Shown: positions 1-8,674 of the stretch, piece after piece | Layout: each line of letters starts with the position of its first letter | Numbering within the stretch: position 1 is the stretch's first letter | DNA from: Lacustribacter sp964460315 | GTDB lineage: Bacteria > Pseudomonadota > Gammaproteobacteria > Burkholderiales > Burkholderiaceae_A | NCBI GenBank assembly: GCA_964460315.1 | Contig: CAYWPQ010000008.1 | Location: 1 to 58,293, forward strand | DNA: 58,293 nt | Direction: 5' to 3' | Translations under genes and position numbers: made by a program | The notes under the pieces: model-generated | The model's input: the letters and a program-made list of their open reading frames with translations, nothing else | The model's database searches: none | Told to the model about the DNA's origin: nothing

Positions 1-1
1 T

Positions 2-92
2 TGGCGGAGACGGAGGGATTCGAACCCTCGATGCGCTTTTGGCACATACTCCCTTAGCAGGGGAGCACCTTCGGCCTCTCGGTCACGTCTCC
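2..92 (-). tRNA. tRNA-Ser (anticodon GCU)
   Basis: On the minus strand the acceptor arms GGAGACG (92-86) and CGTCTCC (12-6) pair. The T-arm GGTTCGAATCC is present, a long class II variable arm is seen, and the anticodon loop CTGCTAA gives anticodon GCU. The 3' CCA is encoded (TGG at 2-4 on the plus strand). It lies just downstream of lysC on the same strand, a common arrangement in Burkholderiales. Confidence 0.96.
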
Positions 93-107
93 AGTACTGC
101 AGCCAGG

Positions 108-1355
108 TTAGGATTCTAGCCCAAACGCCTTGTGCAATGCACGAACGGCCAGTTCCATGTATTTGTCGTCAATCACCACGGAAATCTTGATTTCACTGGT
201 GGAGATCATCTGAATGTTGATGCCTTCGTTTGAAAGCGTTTGAAACATCTGGCTGGCGATGCCCACGTGGCTGCGCATGCCAATTCCCACCACCGAGACC
301 TTACAGATGTCTTTGGCGCCACTGATCGACCTGGCTTTGATCTCTGGCTGCACCTTGGCGTTTAAGACCTCCAGCGCTTTATCAAGTTCGTTGCGGTGAA
401 CGGTAAATGAAAAGTCGGTGGTTCCGTCGTGGCTGGCGTTTTGAATAATCATGTCCACGTCGATGTTGGCCTCGGCAACGGGGCCAAGAATTTTGTAGGC
501 AATACCGGGTTTGTCGGGTACGCCCGCCACCGTAATTTTTGCCTCGTCGCGATTGAACGCAATGCCAGAAATAACAGCTTGTTCCATGGTTTCATCTTCC
601 TCGTACGTGATCAGAGTGCCCGAATGCGCTTCCTCTGCAAGTGGAATGTCAGGGTCGGTGAGGCTCGACAACACCCGGGTCTTCACTTTGTATTTGCCTG
701 CAAATTCCACCGAACGAATCTGCAAGACCTTGGACCCCAGGCTGGCCATCTCGAGCATTTCTTCGAAGGTGACTTTGTCAAGACGGCGTGCCTCCGGCAC
801 CACTCGGGGGTCGGTGGTGTAAACACCGTCCACGTCGGTGTAGATCAGGCATTCCTCGGCGTTCAGTGCTGCGGCAACCGCCACCGCCGAGGTGTCCGAG
901 CCACCACGCCCCAGCGTGGTGATGTTTCCGTTGGGGTCAATGCCTTGAAAACCCGTGATCACCACCACATGGCCCTGATCAAGGTCCGCGCGAACCCGGT
1001 CTTGGTCAATCGATTCAATTCGGGCTTTGGTGAATGCGGAATCGGTTTTCACCGGAACCTGCCAGCCCGTGTAGCTCTTGGCCTTCACCCCTTGCGCCTG
1101 CAGGGCGATGGCCAAAAGCCCCACCGACACCTGTTCGCCAGTGGAAGCAATCTGGTCAAGTTCTCGGGGGTCTGGGCGGTCTGAAATTTCTTTAGCCAGG
1201 CCCAACAAGCGATTGGTCTCACCTGACATGGCCGAAGGTACGACCACCACCTGATGGCCGGCCCTTTGCCATTTGGCCACTCTGCGCGCAACATTTTTGA
1301 TGCGCTCGGTGGAACCCATCGAGGTGCCGCCGTATTTATGAACGATTAACGCCAT
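108..1355 (-). CDS. lysC: Aspartokinase
   Basis: Cytoplasmic aspartate kinase that phosphorylates L-aspartate, the first step toward lysine, threonine, methionine and diaminopimelate. The 415-residue protein starts with ATG and shows the amino-acid kinase signature KYGGTS at residues 7-12 and GRGGSDTSA at 149-157. The C-terminal third (about 265-415) holds two ACT domains, the usual site of feedback inhibition by lysine and/or threonine. Length and layout match the monofunctional LysC type of beta- and gamma-proteobacteria such as Pseudomonas. It is last in a minus-strand run cysS-accA-tilS-lysC, 48 bp after tilS. Downstream pathway genes asd (46-47 kb) and dapA (15-16 kb) also lie in this window, in separate transcription units. 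Confidence 0.97.
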   Translation of the reverse strand: MALIVHKYGGTSMGSTERIKNVARRVAKWQRAGHQVVVVPSAMSGETNRLLGLAKEISDRPDPRELDQIASTGEQVSVGLLAIALQAQGVKAKSYTGWQVPVKTDSAFTKARIESIDQDRVRADLDQGHVVVITGFQGIDPNGNITTLGRGGSDTSAVAVAAALNAEECLIYTDVDGVYTTDPRVVPEARRLDKVTFEEMLEMASLGSKVLQIRSVEFAGKYKVKTRVLSSLTDPDIPLAEEAHSGTLITYEEDETMEQAVISGIAFNRDEAKITVAGVPDKPGIAYKILGPVAEANIDVDMIIQNASHDGTTDFSFTVHRNELDKALEVLNAKVQPEIKARSISGAKDICKVSVVGIGMRSHVGIASQMFQTLSNEGINIQMISTSEIKISVVIDDKYMELAVRALHKAFGLES

Positions 1356-1403
1356 GATTCAACAATTTTCAAGGTTTCAAGATTTCAATCACGAAGCCCC
1401 GGA

Positions 1404-2348
1404 TTATCGCCGAATCTCTAAAAAATCTCCGGAACGAACCACCTGCCAGAGCACGCCGGTGGCCGGGTCGGTGAGATCCATCTGCGCCCTGGGTTCTTTG
1501 GCGGTCACGATCTGCCGCAAGAGTTCGCCAAGGCGCCGTGCGGGCGGCGTTGGTGCACCCTGGGCACGAAGCCACCCGCGAATGACGCGAGCGGCCAAGG
1601 CTTGGTCGTGTTCCATCAGTGGGCCAAGGCCTAGCCGGCCGTCGCTCAGCGCGCACTCATTCAGAGTTTGGTCAGTCACCAATTCCAAGAGATCACGCGC
1701 GGTTTGAAGGTGAGCAATGCTTCGTGCCATGGCGGAATCCGCGCCCTGGCGCAGGTCTCGAAGAACCGGCATGACCTCGTGTCGAATTCGGTTTCGGGCA
1801 AGATCCAGATCGGCATTGCTCGGGTCCTCCACCCAATGAAGGCCTTCGCTTAGGGCATAAGCGTGAAGTGATGATCGGCCTTGATCAAGAAGTGGTCGCC
1901 AGAGGGTGATCGATCGAGATCCAAGGTCCATCACCGAAAGACGCGTCATGGCTGACAAGCCTTCAAGCCCCGCACCCCGAATCCACTGCAAGAGAGCGGT
2001 CTCGAGAAGGTCATCTCGATGATGAGCAAGCGCCAAAACAGCACCCGCGGGAAGATGATCGGCAAAAGCCTGATAGCGGTGCCGACGAGCAGCAGCCTCA
2101 AGCCCTTGCTGGGCAATGTTGTCCTTTGGAATCTCCACCCTGACCACGCGAAGCGGCACCTTCAACGTGTCGCAAAGACGCTGACACTGTTGCGCAAAAT
2201 CGTCAGCCGCGGGCTGTAAGCCATGGTGCACATGAATGGCAGAGAGCGCGAAAAGCTGAGGAAGCTTTCGCTGCATCTGATGCATCAGATGCAGAAGCAC
2301 TGTGGAATCAAGCCCCCCCGAAAGCCCCACCACCAAGGGCATGGTCAT
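1404..2348 (-). CDS. tilS: tRNA(Ile)-lysidine synthase, short form
   Basis: Ligates lysine to C34 of the CAU-anticodon tRNA-Ile so that it reads AUA codons. The PP-loop ATP-pyrophosphatase motif SGGLDS is at residues 10-15, followed by the N-type ATPase core (to about 200) and a substrate-binding middle region. At 314 residues it lacks the extra C-terminal domain found in the E. coli enzyme (about 430 residues) and is close in size to the compact Aquifex type. No frameshift is visible: the frame closes cleanly before lysC. The ATG lies only 2 nt after the accA stop, so translation is probably coupled. A second ATG (residue 3) is possible. Confidence 0.92.
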   Translation of the reverse strand: MTMPLVVGLSGGLDSTVLLHLMHQMQRKLPQLFALSAIHVHHGLQPAADDFAQQCQRLCDTLKVPLRVVRVEIPKDNIAQQGLEAAARRHRYQAFADHLPAGAVLALAHHRDDLLETALLQWIRGAGLEGLSAMTRLSVMDLGSRSITLWRPLLDQGRSSLHAYALSEGLHWVEDPSNADLDLARNRIRHEVMPVLRDLRQGADSAMARSIAHLQTARDLLELVTDQTLNECALSDGRLGLGPLMEHDQALAARVIRGWLRAQGAPTPPARRLGELLRQIVTAKEPRAQMDLTDPATGVLWQVVRSGDFLEIRR

Positions 2349-2350
2349 GA

Positions 2351-3352
2351 TTAAGAGGCCTTGATTTCCTTGAACTTGCCGAAGGCTCGGATGCGGTCGT
2401 ACCGCTGAGCGACTAATTTTTCTGAGCTGACGTTGTGGAAGCCACGAAGCGCGTCGGCAATCGCGCGCTTTAAGGTGTCCGCGGTTTGCTGCGGATCTCG
2501 ATGGGCGCCACCCAGTGGTTCGGTGACGATTTTGTCAACCAAACCCAAGGACTTGAGCCGTGTGGCCGTGATGCCAAGGGTCTCAGCCGCTTCCGGTGCC
2601 TTGGCCGCGCTTTTCCAAAGAATCGATGCGCAGCCCTCGGGCGAAATCACGGAATAGGTGGCGTACTGAAGCATGAGTAAGGTGTCGCTGACCGCAATGG
2701 CTAACGCGCCGCCAGAGCCCCCTTCGCCAATAATCACCGAAACAATCGGCACGCGAAGCCCCGCCATCACCATCAGGTTGCGGCCAATCGCTTCAGACTG
2801 GCCCCGCTCTTCCGCACCAATGCCTGGATAAGCACCTGGGGTGTCCACCAAAGTGATCACGGGAATATTGAATTTCTCGGCGAGTTCCATCAGCCGCTGA
2901 GCCTTTCGATAGCCTTCAGGCCGCGGCATGCCGAAGTTACGGTAGGTGCGCTCTTTTAAGTCGCGCCCTTTTTGATGGCCAATCACCATCACACTCTCGC
3001 CGTTGAAACGAGCCAAACCACCCACAATGGCGGGGTCGTCGGCAAACGATCGATCACCATGAAGTTCATGGAAGTCAGTGAACATGAGGCCGATGTAATC
3101 CAGGGTATAGGGCCGCTGAGGATGGCGTGACACCTGTGAAATCTGCCAAGGGGTGAGCTTGGTGTAGATGTCTTTCAGCTGGGTCTCGGTTTTTTCTTTC
3201 AGGCGGTCAATTTCGTCAGAAATGTCCACCGCGGAGTCCGACTGAACAAAGCGAAGCTCATCGATCTTGGTCTCGAGTTCAGCCACGGACTGCTCAAAAT
3301 CAAGAAAGGTCTGCTTCGCTGGTGCCGCTGGGGCGTTCGCTGATGTGCTCAC
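2351..3352 (-). CDS. accA: Acetyl-CoA carboxylase carboxyltransferase subunit alpha
   Basis: Alpha half of the carboxyltransferase that makes malonyl-CoA for fatty-acid synthesis; its partner AccD is encoded at 41.6-42.4 kb. The frame is open back into cysS, but homology to AccA begins at the FLDFEQ segment. I therefore place the start at a GTG (3352-3350), preceded by a GAGGA ribosome site about 11 nt upstream, which gives 333 residues (E. coli 319). A short Ala/Pro/Ser-rich lead precedes the conserved core. Diagnostic stretches include RHPQRPYTLDYI, GHQKGRDLKE, DTPGAYPG and GEGGSGGALA. It lies 46 bp after cysS and 2 bp before tilS. Confidence 0.95.
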   Translation of the reverse strand: MSTSANAPAAPAKQTFLDFEQSVAELETKIDELRFVQSDSAVDISDEIDRLKEKTETQLKDIYTKLTPWQISQVSRHPQRPYTLDYIGLMFTDFHELHGDRSFADDPAIVGGLARFNGESVMVIGHQKGRDLKERTYRNFGMPRPEGYRKAQRLMELAEKFNIPVITLVDTPGAYPGIGAEERGQSEAIGRNLMVMAGLRVPIVSVIIGEGGSGGALAIAVSDTLLMLQYATYSVISPEGCASILWKSAAKAPEAAETLGITATRLKSLGLVDKIVTEPLGGAHRDPQQTADTLKRAIADALRGFHNVSSEKLVAQRYDRIRAFGKFKEIKAS

Positions 3353-3398
3353 TGTTTTTTGCTTCCTCGACTCATCGAAGGCGTATTGTCTTACAACC

Positions 3399-4826
3399 TC
3401 AGCCCATGCGCCAGATTGTGCCGGCAGCACTGTCTTCCAAGACCACGCCTTGGGCCAGCAATTCGGCGCGAATCTGGTCGGCCCTGGCGAAATTCCTGGC
3501 CTGCTTGGCCAGCGTTCGCTCAGCAATCAAGCCCTCTATCTGGGCCTTGTCCAGCCCCTGGCTGCCTGCTTGGGCGAAGTCGGCCGGGGGACGCCCCAGA
3601 AGCCCCAAAACAGCGCCCAAACGCCGCAAGACACAAGCCCGGGAAGCCCTCTGAGCCGAATCGGCCGACTTGTTCACCAGGCTGGCAAGGTCAAAGAGCG
3701 CGGCAATGGCCACCGGGGTGTTGAAGTCGTCGTCCATGGCATGCGTGAAAGCACGCTCTGCGGCGACCGCTTCCTGATCAGCCGGGTCTTCCTTAGGTTC
3801 ACCTTCAAGGCCTTGGGCGCTTGCCAATGCGGTGTAGAGCCGAGCCAGGCCCTGACGGGCGTCTTCCAAATGAACGTCGGAATAATTCAAGGGGCTGCGA
3901 TAGTGCGCTCGAAGAATGAAAAAGCGAACCACCTCCGGGTCAAACTTTTCAAGAACTTCACGGATGGTGAAAAAATTACCCAAGGACTTGGACATTTTTT
4001 CGTCGTCAACCCTGACAAAACCGTTGTGCATCCAGAGATTCACAAAGGGCTTGCCGGTTTCTTTGGAATAGGCGCCTTCGGACTGCGCGATCTCATTTTC
4101 ATGGTGAGGAAACTGAAGATCGGCGCCGCCGCCATGAATATCAAAGTGCTTGCCAAGAAGTTCACAGCTCATGGCTGAGCATTCAATATGCCAGCCAGGG
4201 CGGCCCGGCCCCCAAGGCGAATCCCAGATTGCCTCGGCAGGCTCGGTGGGTTTGGCGCGTTTCCACAAAACGAAATCGAGCGGGTCTCGTTTGCCGTCGC
4301 CCACCGCCACCCGCTCGCCCGCACGCAGCTCGTCGAGCGACTTGCCGGAAAGCTTGCCATAGCCATCAAAGTTGCGGACTGCATAGTTCACATCACCCGG
4401 CTGCCCGTCCGGAAGCTGGGCCTGATAGGCAAGGCCATGGGTCTCCAATGCGTGAATCACCGCCTGCATCTGGGGCACGTAGTCGGTTGCCTTTGGCTCG
4501 TGATCAGGAGGCAGCACCCCCAGTGCACGCGAGTCTTCATTCATCGCATCAATGAAACGCTGGGTGAGTGCAGAGATGGGCTCGCCGTTGTCAACGGCAC
4601 GCTTAATGATCTTGTCGTCGATGTCAGTGATGTTTCGAACGTAGGTGACATCAAGCCCTTTGGCCCGAAACCAGCGGCTGACCATGTCAAAGACCACCAT
4701 GACCCGAGCATGGCCGATATGACAGAAATCGTAGACCGTCATGCCGCAGACATACATGCGAACACGCCCCGGTTCGATGGGGACAAATTCAACCTTCGAG
4801 CGGCTTAAGGTATTGAAAATCTTCAA
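3399..4826 (-). CDS. cysS: Cysteinyl-tRNA synthetase
   Basis: Class I aminoacyl-tRNA synthetase charging tRNA-Cys. The HIGH motif is at residues 36-39 and KMSKS at 277-281. The zinc-site ligands of the E. coli enzyme have counterparts here at C27, C216, H241 and E245. The C-terminal DALR and tRNA-binding portion is complete, and 475 residues is normal for the family. The ATG start follows a short divergent spacer shared with the TPR gene at 4894. It is the first gene of the minus-strand run cysS-accA-tilS-lysC. Confidence 0.97.
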   Translation of the reverse strand: MKIFNTLSRSKVEFVPIEPGRVRMYVCGMTVYDFCHIGHARVMVVFDMVSRWFRAKGLDVTYVRNITDIDDKIIKRAVDNGEPISALTQRFIDAMNEDSRALGVLPPDHEPKATDYVPQMQAVIHALETHGLAYQAQLPDGQPGDVNYAVRNFDGYGKLSGKSLDELRAGERVAVGDGKRDPLDFVLWKRAKPTEPAEAIWDSPWGPGRPGWHIECSAMSCELLGKHFDIHGGGADLQFPHHENEIAQSEGAYSKETGKPFVNLWMHNGFVRVDDEKMSKSLGNFFTIREVLEKFDPEVVRFFILRAHYRSPLNYSDVHLEDARQGLARLYTALASAQGLEGEPKEDPADQEAVAAERAFTHAMDDDFNTPVAIAALFDLASLVNKSADSAQRASRACVLRRLGAVLGLLGRPPADFAQAGSQGLDKAQIEGLIAERTLAKQARNFARADQIRAELLAQGVVLEDSAAGTIWRMG

Positions 4827-4893
4827 GAATTCACCATGCTAGACTGACGCGATCAAGTTTGAGGGTTGGCGTTAAGGCCATCCTGAGCATTTT

Positions 4894-5574
4894 ATGGGAA
4901 TGACACAGAAACACCTGACCAAGGTTTTGGGGCCGCTTCTTGCGCTTGGCACAGCCACCGCATGGGCCAATCCCATTTTGGCCACCTCGGTGCCCCCCCT
5001 GGCCGACCCCGCCGTGACCGTGGAAACCACAGGTACGCCCCCTGCCGAAACCTCCACCGCACCCCGTCAGGGGCTGTTGTCAGGCCGGCCCATGGCTCCT
5101 GCGGTGTCTCCGGAAATTGCCAAGGCGCGCGAACTCATTGCGGCCGAACAATGGCGTGAGGCTGCAGATCTGGTCGAGTTCAATCTTGGCAAACGGCCGC
5201 GTGACCCTCAATGGCGTTTTCTGCAAGGCGTGATTGCCGCCCAGACGGGCCGAATTGCTGAGGCCGTGATTGTCTTTGAACTGCTCACCGAAGACTTCCC
5301 CGAACTTGCTGAGCCCTACAACAACCTGGCCGCGCTTTATGTGGAACAAAATGATCTTCACAAAGCCCGTCTGCTGCTTGAGCGCGCCATTCTGAACCGG
5401 CCTGATTACGCCTTGGCTCACGAAAATCTTGCTGATATCTACACACGCCTTGCCACCCGTTCGTATCAGAATGCCATCAATGCCAAAGAGCCCTCACCGA
5501 GTGCTCGTGATAAGTTCGAATACCTGTTGAAAACACCTGCCATTCGGCCAACGCGCATTCTGACGCCGCGTTGA
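4894..5574 (+). CDS. Secreted TPR-repeat protein
   Basis: A 226-residue protein with an N-terminal signal peptide: a lysine, then a hydrophobic stretch 11-22, with likely cleavage after AWA at residue 25. After a Pro/Thr-rich linker come helical repeats with TPR spacing from about residue 70 to 190, for example around the segment PYNNLAALYVEQ and the next repeat ALAHENLADIY. It is probably a periplasmic or outer-membrane-associated scaffold; no catalytic motif is visible. It sits between divergent cysS and ppiB, a position where Burkholderiales often carry a TPR protein. Its exact role is unknown. Confidence 0.8.
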   Translation: MGMTQKHLTKVLGPLLALGTATAWANPILATSVPPLADPAVTVETTGTPPAETSTAPRQGLLSGRPMAPAVSPEIAKARELIAAEQWREAADLVEFNLGKRPRDPQWRFLQGVIAAQTGRIAEAVIVFELLTEDFPELAEPYNNLAALYVEQNDLHKARLLLERAILNRPDYALAHENLADIYTRLATRSYQNAINAKEPSPSARDKFEYLLKTPAIRPTRILTPR

Positions 5575-5616
5575 GCAGCACCCATCACCCATTTCCTTTT
5601 TTAGCGGAGACCAAGC

Positions 5617-6114
5617 ATGAAAATTCTTATGAAGACCACCATGGGTGACATCACCCTTGAACTGGATGCCAAGAAGGCCCCCAAGACTGCCGAAAACTTT
5701 GCGGCCTATGTCACCTCGGGGCACTTTGACGGAACCATCTTTCATCGCGTGATGGACAACTTCATGATTCAAGGCGGCGGCTTTGATGAAAAAATGAATC
5801 AAAAGCCCACCAAGGCGCCGATCAAGAACGAGGCCGACAACGGGCTGAAGAATGTGAAGTATTCCGTGGCCATGGCACGCACCAGCGACCCTCATTCGGC
5901 CAGCGCCCAGTTCTTTATTAACGTGGCTGACAACGACTTTCTCAACTTCTCGGCGCCCACCTCCAGTGGCTGGGGCTATGCCGTGTTCGGTAAGGTCGTG
6001 GACGGCACGGCCGTGGTCGACAAGATCAAGGGCGTGAAAACCGGCAACAGCGGCTTTCATCAAAATGTGCCGCTTGAGCCGGTCAAAATCATCAAGGCCG
6101 AGATCCTCAAGTAA
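5617..6114 (+). CDS. ppiB: Peptidyl-prolyl cis-trans isomerase, cyclophilin B type
   Basis: Catalyses proline isomerisation during protein folding. The 165-residue protein is a single cyclophilin domain with FHRV (42-45), QGGG (52-55) and the SAQFFIN segment, which together form the active site and cyclosporin pocket in the family. There is no signal peptide, so a cytoplasmic location is expected. The ATG is preceded by the ribosome site AGCGGAGA. It lies 42 bp after the TPR gene and 14 bp before lpxH, so the three probably share a transcript. Confidence 0.95.
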   Translation: MKILMKTTMGDITLELDAKKAPKTAENFAAYVTSGHFDGTIFHRVMDNFMIQGGGFDEKMNQKPTKAPIKNEADNGLKNVKYSVAMARTSDPHSASAQFFINVADNDFLNFSAPTSSGWGYAVFGKVVDGTAVVDKIKGVKTGNSGFHQNVPLEPVKIIKAEILK

Positions 6115-6128
6115 AGGCCGCGCAAGCC

Positions 6129-6965
6129 ATGAGCGACACCCTGTTGAACCAACCCTTGTTGGTCGGCAAGGTTCGCTCTGCGCTGATCTGTTCAGACGTT
6201 CATCTCAGCGACAGCAACCCTTCGCTCACCCAGCACTTCTTGAACTGGCTTGACTGCCAGCTCTTCACGAAACCCAACGATGCGGCGCCTGAGGCGCTCA
6301 TCATCCTTGGCGATCTGTTCGACGCCTGGATTGGTGACGACCAGCTGGAAAGCCCCGGCTGCGAACAATGTGCGCAGGCAACGGTGGCCCAGATTCGCAG
6401 ACTTACTAGCATGGGAGCGCGGGTGTTCTTCATGCATGGCAATCGAGATTTCCTTCTGGGCGCCGGCTTTGAAAAAGCCACGGGGGCCAAGCTGATTCAA
6501 GACCCGTCCTGGATTGAATGCGCGGGAGAGCCCATTGCCTTGGGTCACGGAGACGCATGGTGCACAGCCGATACGGACTATCAAGCCTTTCGCAACCAGG
6601 TTCGAGACCCTCAATGGCAGAGCCAGTTTCTTCAGCAATCACTCGATCAACGTCGCGCCATTGCGCTGGGTCTTCGCAGCCGAAGCGAACATGAAAAAAC
6701 CGCCAAGAGCATGGCCATCATGGACGTGAACCCTCAGGCCATTGATCAGTTCATGAATGATTCCATGAACAAATTCAACGCACGGGTTCTGGTTCATGGT
6801 CACACCCACCGACCCGCTCGCCATGATTTGGCGAATGGCCGAGAGCGCTGGGTCTTGCCGGATTGGGAAACCAATGACGACGGCGCTTTGATTCGTGGAG
6901 GAGGTCTGCTGGTGGATGCGCAAGGCATCCGCAGCCAGGCGGTGTCACTGCTGAGACCCGCTTAA
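6129..6965 (+). CDS. lpxH: UDP-2,3-diacylglucosamine diphosphatase
   Basis: Manganese-dependent calcineurin-like phosphoesterase that hydrolyses UDP-2,3-diacylglucosamine to lipid X in lipid A synthesis, acting at the inner membrane. The metal-site signatures are all present: SDVH (residues 22-25), GDLFD (61-65), HGNRDF (103-108), a GHGD block and a final HGHTH block. The 278 residues are somewhat longer than the E. coli protein (240) because of loops near residues 45-60 and at the C terminus. The gene is complete and ends 14 bp before the first N gap. It converges with cysE across that gap. Confidence 0.94.
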   Translation: MSDTLLNQPLLVGKVRSALICSDVHLSDSNPSLTQHFLNWLDCQLFTKPNDAAPEALIILGDLFDAWIGDDQLESPGCEQCAQATVAQIRRLTSMGARVFFMHGNRDFLLGAGFEKATGAKLIQDPSWIECAGEPIALGHGDAWCTADTDYQAFRNQVRDPQWQSQFLQQSLDQRRAIALGLRSRSEHEKTAKSMAIMDVNPQAIDQFMNDSMNKFNARVLVHGHTHRPARHDLANGRERWVLPDWETNDDGALIRGGGLLVDAQGIRSQAVSLLRPA

Positions 6966-6979
6966 CTTCTTCGCTGGGT

Positions 6980-7079
6980 NNNNNNNNNNNNNNNNNNNNN
7001 NNNNNNNNNNNNNNNNNNNNNNNNNNNNNNNNNNNNNNNNNNNNNNNNNNNNNNNNNNNNNNNNNNNNNNNNNNNNNNN
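6980..7079. other. Assembly gap (100 N)
   Basis: Exactly 100 N lie between the 3' ends of convergent lpxH and cysE, so no known coding sequence is interrupted. The true length is unknown because 100 is a conventional filler. The two flanks share no obvious overlap. The right flank starts with a perfect 12-bp palindrome (CACTGATCAGTG, 7081-7092), which may be part of a structured terminator region. Confidence 0.95.
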
Positions 7080-7098
7080 TCACTGATCAGTGCTTTGT

Positions 7099-7794
7099 TC
7101 AGATCTTCTTTTTTAAAGCGTCGATTTCTTCTTGCTGACGTTTTAATTCGTCGAGCATCTGATGCAGCACCACGTCCACTGGGTCTTGCATGCCGGGCAT
7201 GACGCCATAGGCTGCAAAACGATCGCCCTCCACCTGGCGGGCCATGGAATCGGCGTACTGCTCGTCAACGATTCGTGCCGGAATTCCGATCACCGTTGCC
7301 CCTTGGGGCACGGCCTTCACCACCACCGCATTGGAGCCAATCTTGGCGCCCTCGCCCACCGTAAACGGGCCCAGAACTTTCGCCCCCGCGCCCACCACCA
7401 CCCTAGATTCCAAGGTGGGATGACGTTTGCTGCCCTTCACCAGAGAAGTGCCGCCGAGGGTGACCCCCTGATAGATGGTGCAGTGGTTACCAATTTCAGT
7501 GGTCTCGCCAATGACGACACCCATACCGTGATCAATGAACACGCCTTGGCCAAGACGGGCACCCGGGTGAATTTCAATGCCTGTCAGCCAACGCGAAATC
7601 ATGCCGATGAATCGCGCAAGCCAACGCAAGGGGGCCAGGCCTGTTTTCCAAAAAGTGTGTGCAAGTCGATGCAGCCAAAGCGCGTGCAGACCGGGATAGC
7701 AGGTCAAGACTTCGAAGGTATTCCGCGCCGCGGGGTCTCGTTCGAGAATGGCGCGAATGTCTTCGCGGAGCGTTACAAAAGGGTTGGCTGACAT
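7099..7794 (-). CDS. cysE: Serine O-acetyltransferase
   Basis: Acetylates L-serine with acetyl-CoA to give O-acetylserine, the carbon skeleton for cysteine. The 231-residue protein has the helical N-terminal domain followed by a left-handed beta-helix built of hexapeptide repeats (about residues 75-185), with the active-site stretch IDHGMGVVIGE and the GGTSLVKGSKRHP loop. The C terminus ends in a charged probable coiled coil (QQEEIDALKKKI). In the family the C-terminal tail contributes to cysteine feedback and binding of CysK; whether this altered tail does so is unknown. The ATG lies 15 bp downstream of trmJ, suggesting a trmJ-cysE transcript. Confidence 0.95.
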   Translation of the reverse strand: MSANPFVTLREDIRAILERDPAARNTFEVLTCYPGLHALWLHRLAHTFWKTGLAPLRWLARFIGMISRWLTGIEIHPGARLGQGVFIDHGMGVVIGETTEIGNHCTIYQGVTLGGTSLVKGSKRHPTLESRVVVGAGAKVLGPFTVGEGAKIGSNAVVVKAVPQGATVIGIPARIVDEQYADSMARQVEGDRFAAYGVMPGMQDPVDVVLHQMLDELKRQQEEIDALKKKI

Positions 7795-7809
7795 GATGGT
7801 GAAAGAGTA

Positions 7810-8640
7810 TCAGGTGTTGCGCTCGATCTCCGTGCAAAGACCCCGGAGCATCTGAACCTCGTCTTCCCACATGGTTTTTCTGGCCAGGAGCCGCTTCAAC
7901 CGTTCTTCGAAACGGCCAGGGTTGGCCGGGTCAAGGTAGCCCACACGCTTGGCCACCGCGACAAGATGATCATGCAGCTGTTCAATGGCGGCATGGTCTG
8001 CGGGCCGGGCCGTGGGCCTGAGATTGCCCGTTTTTTCTGCGGTGTTGCCAGCTGATGCATCACCCACCGTGGCCGCGGCAGGCTGACAGCGCGCCCGAGC
8101 GGCGCGACGCATGGCGTAAGCCACAACCTGCACCGACTGCGCAAGATTCAGCGAGCTGAATCTTTCTTCAACATCGAAACTGCAGACATGACGACAGGCC
8201 AAGATCTGATCATTGGTCAACCCGGAACGTTCAGCGCCGAACACGAAAGCCGCCTGAGCTTCAGGGTATTGGGCGAGATGGTCGAGCAGCGATTCACAGG
8301 CGTTTTCAAGAGAAAGCCGTGGCGGCTCGAACTCCCGAGTTCGCGCGCTGAAAGCGCAGCTCCAGGTGGCCGGGCCCAGCGCGGTTTCAAGCGAGGTCAC
8401 CTGGGAGTCGCCCAAGACCTGGGCGGCACCCGACGACAACGCGACAGCGTCCGAACGCATGGCGATTTTCGGGTCTTCCGGCCCCACAAGAAAAAGCTGG
8501 CGCAAGCCCATGGCCTGCATGGCCCGGGCTGTTGAGCCCACATTGCCCGGATGGCTTGGTGAAACCAAGACCACGCGAATTCGGTGCAGAGCCTCACCAA
8601 GCGAGGAAAAGAATTTAGAATCGTGCATGGGCGCAATCAT
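7810..8640 (-). CDS. trmJ: tRNA (cytidine/uridine-2'-O-)-methyltransferase, TrmJ type
   Basis: SPOUT-family methyltransferase expected to 2'-O-methylate position 32 of several tRNAs using S-adenosylmethionine. Family motifs visible are SHPGNVGSTARAM near the N terminus, FGAERSGL in the middle and the NLAQSVQVVAYAM knot segment, followed by a C-terminal dimerisation and tRNA-binding extension. The frame stays open well upstream into the divergent suhB region. Homology starts at about RIRVVLV, so I prefer the ATG at 8640 (276 residues); the ATG at 8628 is equally defensible. It lies head to head with suhB, 34 bp apart. Confidence 0.9.
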   Translation of the reverse strand: MIAPMHDSKFFSSLGEALHRIRVVLVSPSHPGNVGSTARAMQAMGLRQLFLVGPEDPKIAMRSDAVALSSGAAQVLGDSQVTSLETALGPATWSCAFSARTREFEPPRLSLENACESLLDHLAQYPEAQAAFVFGAERSGLTNDQILACRHVCSFDVEERFSSLNLAQSVQVVAYAMRRAARARCQPAAATVGDASAGNTAEKTGNLRPTARPADHAAIEQLHDHLVAVAKRVGYLDPANPGRFEERLKRLLARKTMWEDEVQMLRGLCTEIERNT

Positions 8641-8674
8641 GCCCTGTTTTCCCCGCTCCTTAAAAGACCTGACC

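Noticed and set aside
429..1184. Long plus-strand open frame antisense to lysC (and similar antisense frames opposite cysS, purF, trpB and pyrG)
   Set aside because: The opposite strand encodes a full, clearly recognisable enzyme; the antisense translations are Arg/His-rich with no family motif, as expected for shadows in GC-rich DNA.
3353..3526. N-terminal extension of accA into cysS
   Set aside because: The added 58 residues are the shifted-frame reading of cysS and the 46-bp spacer, without AccA homology; the GTG at 3352 fits the family length.
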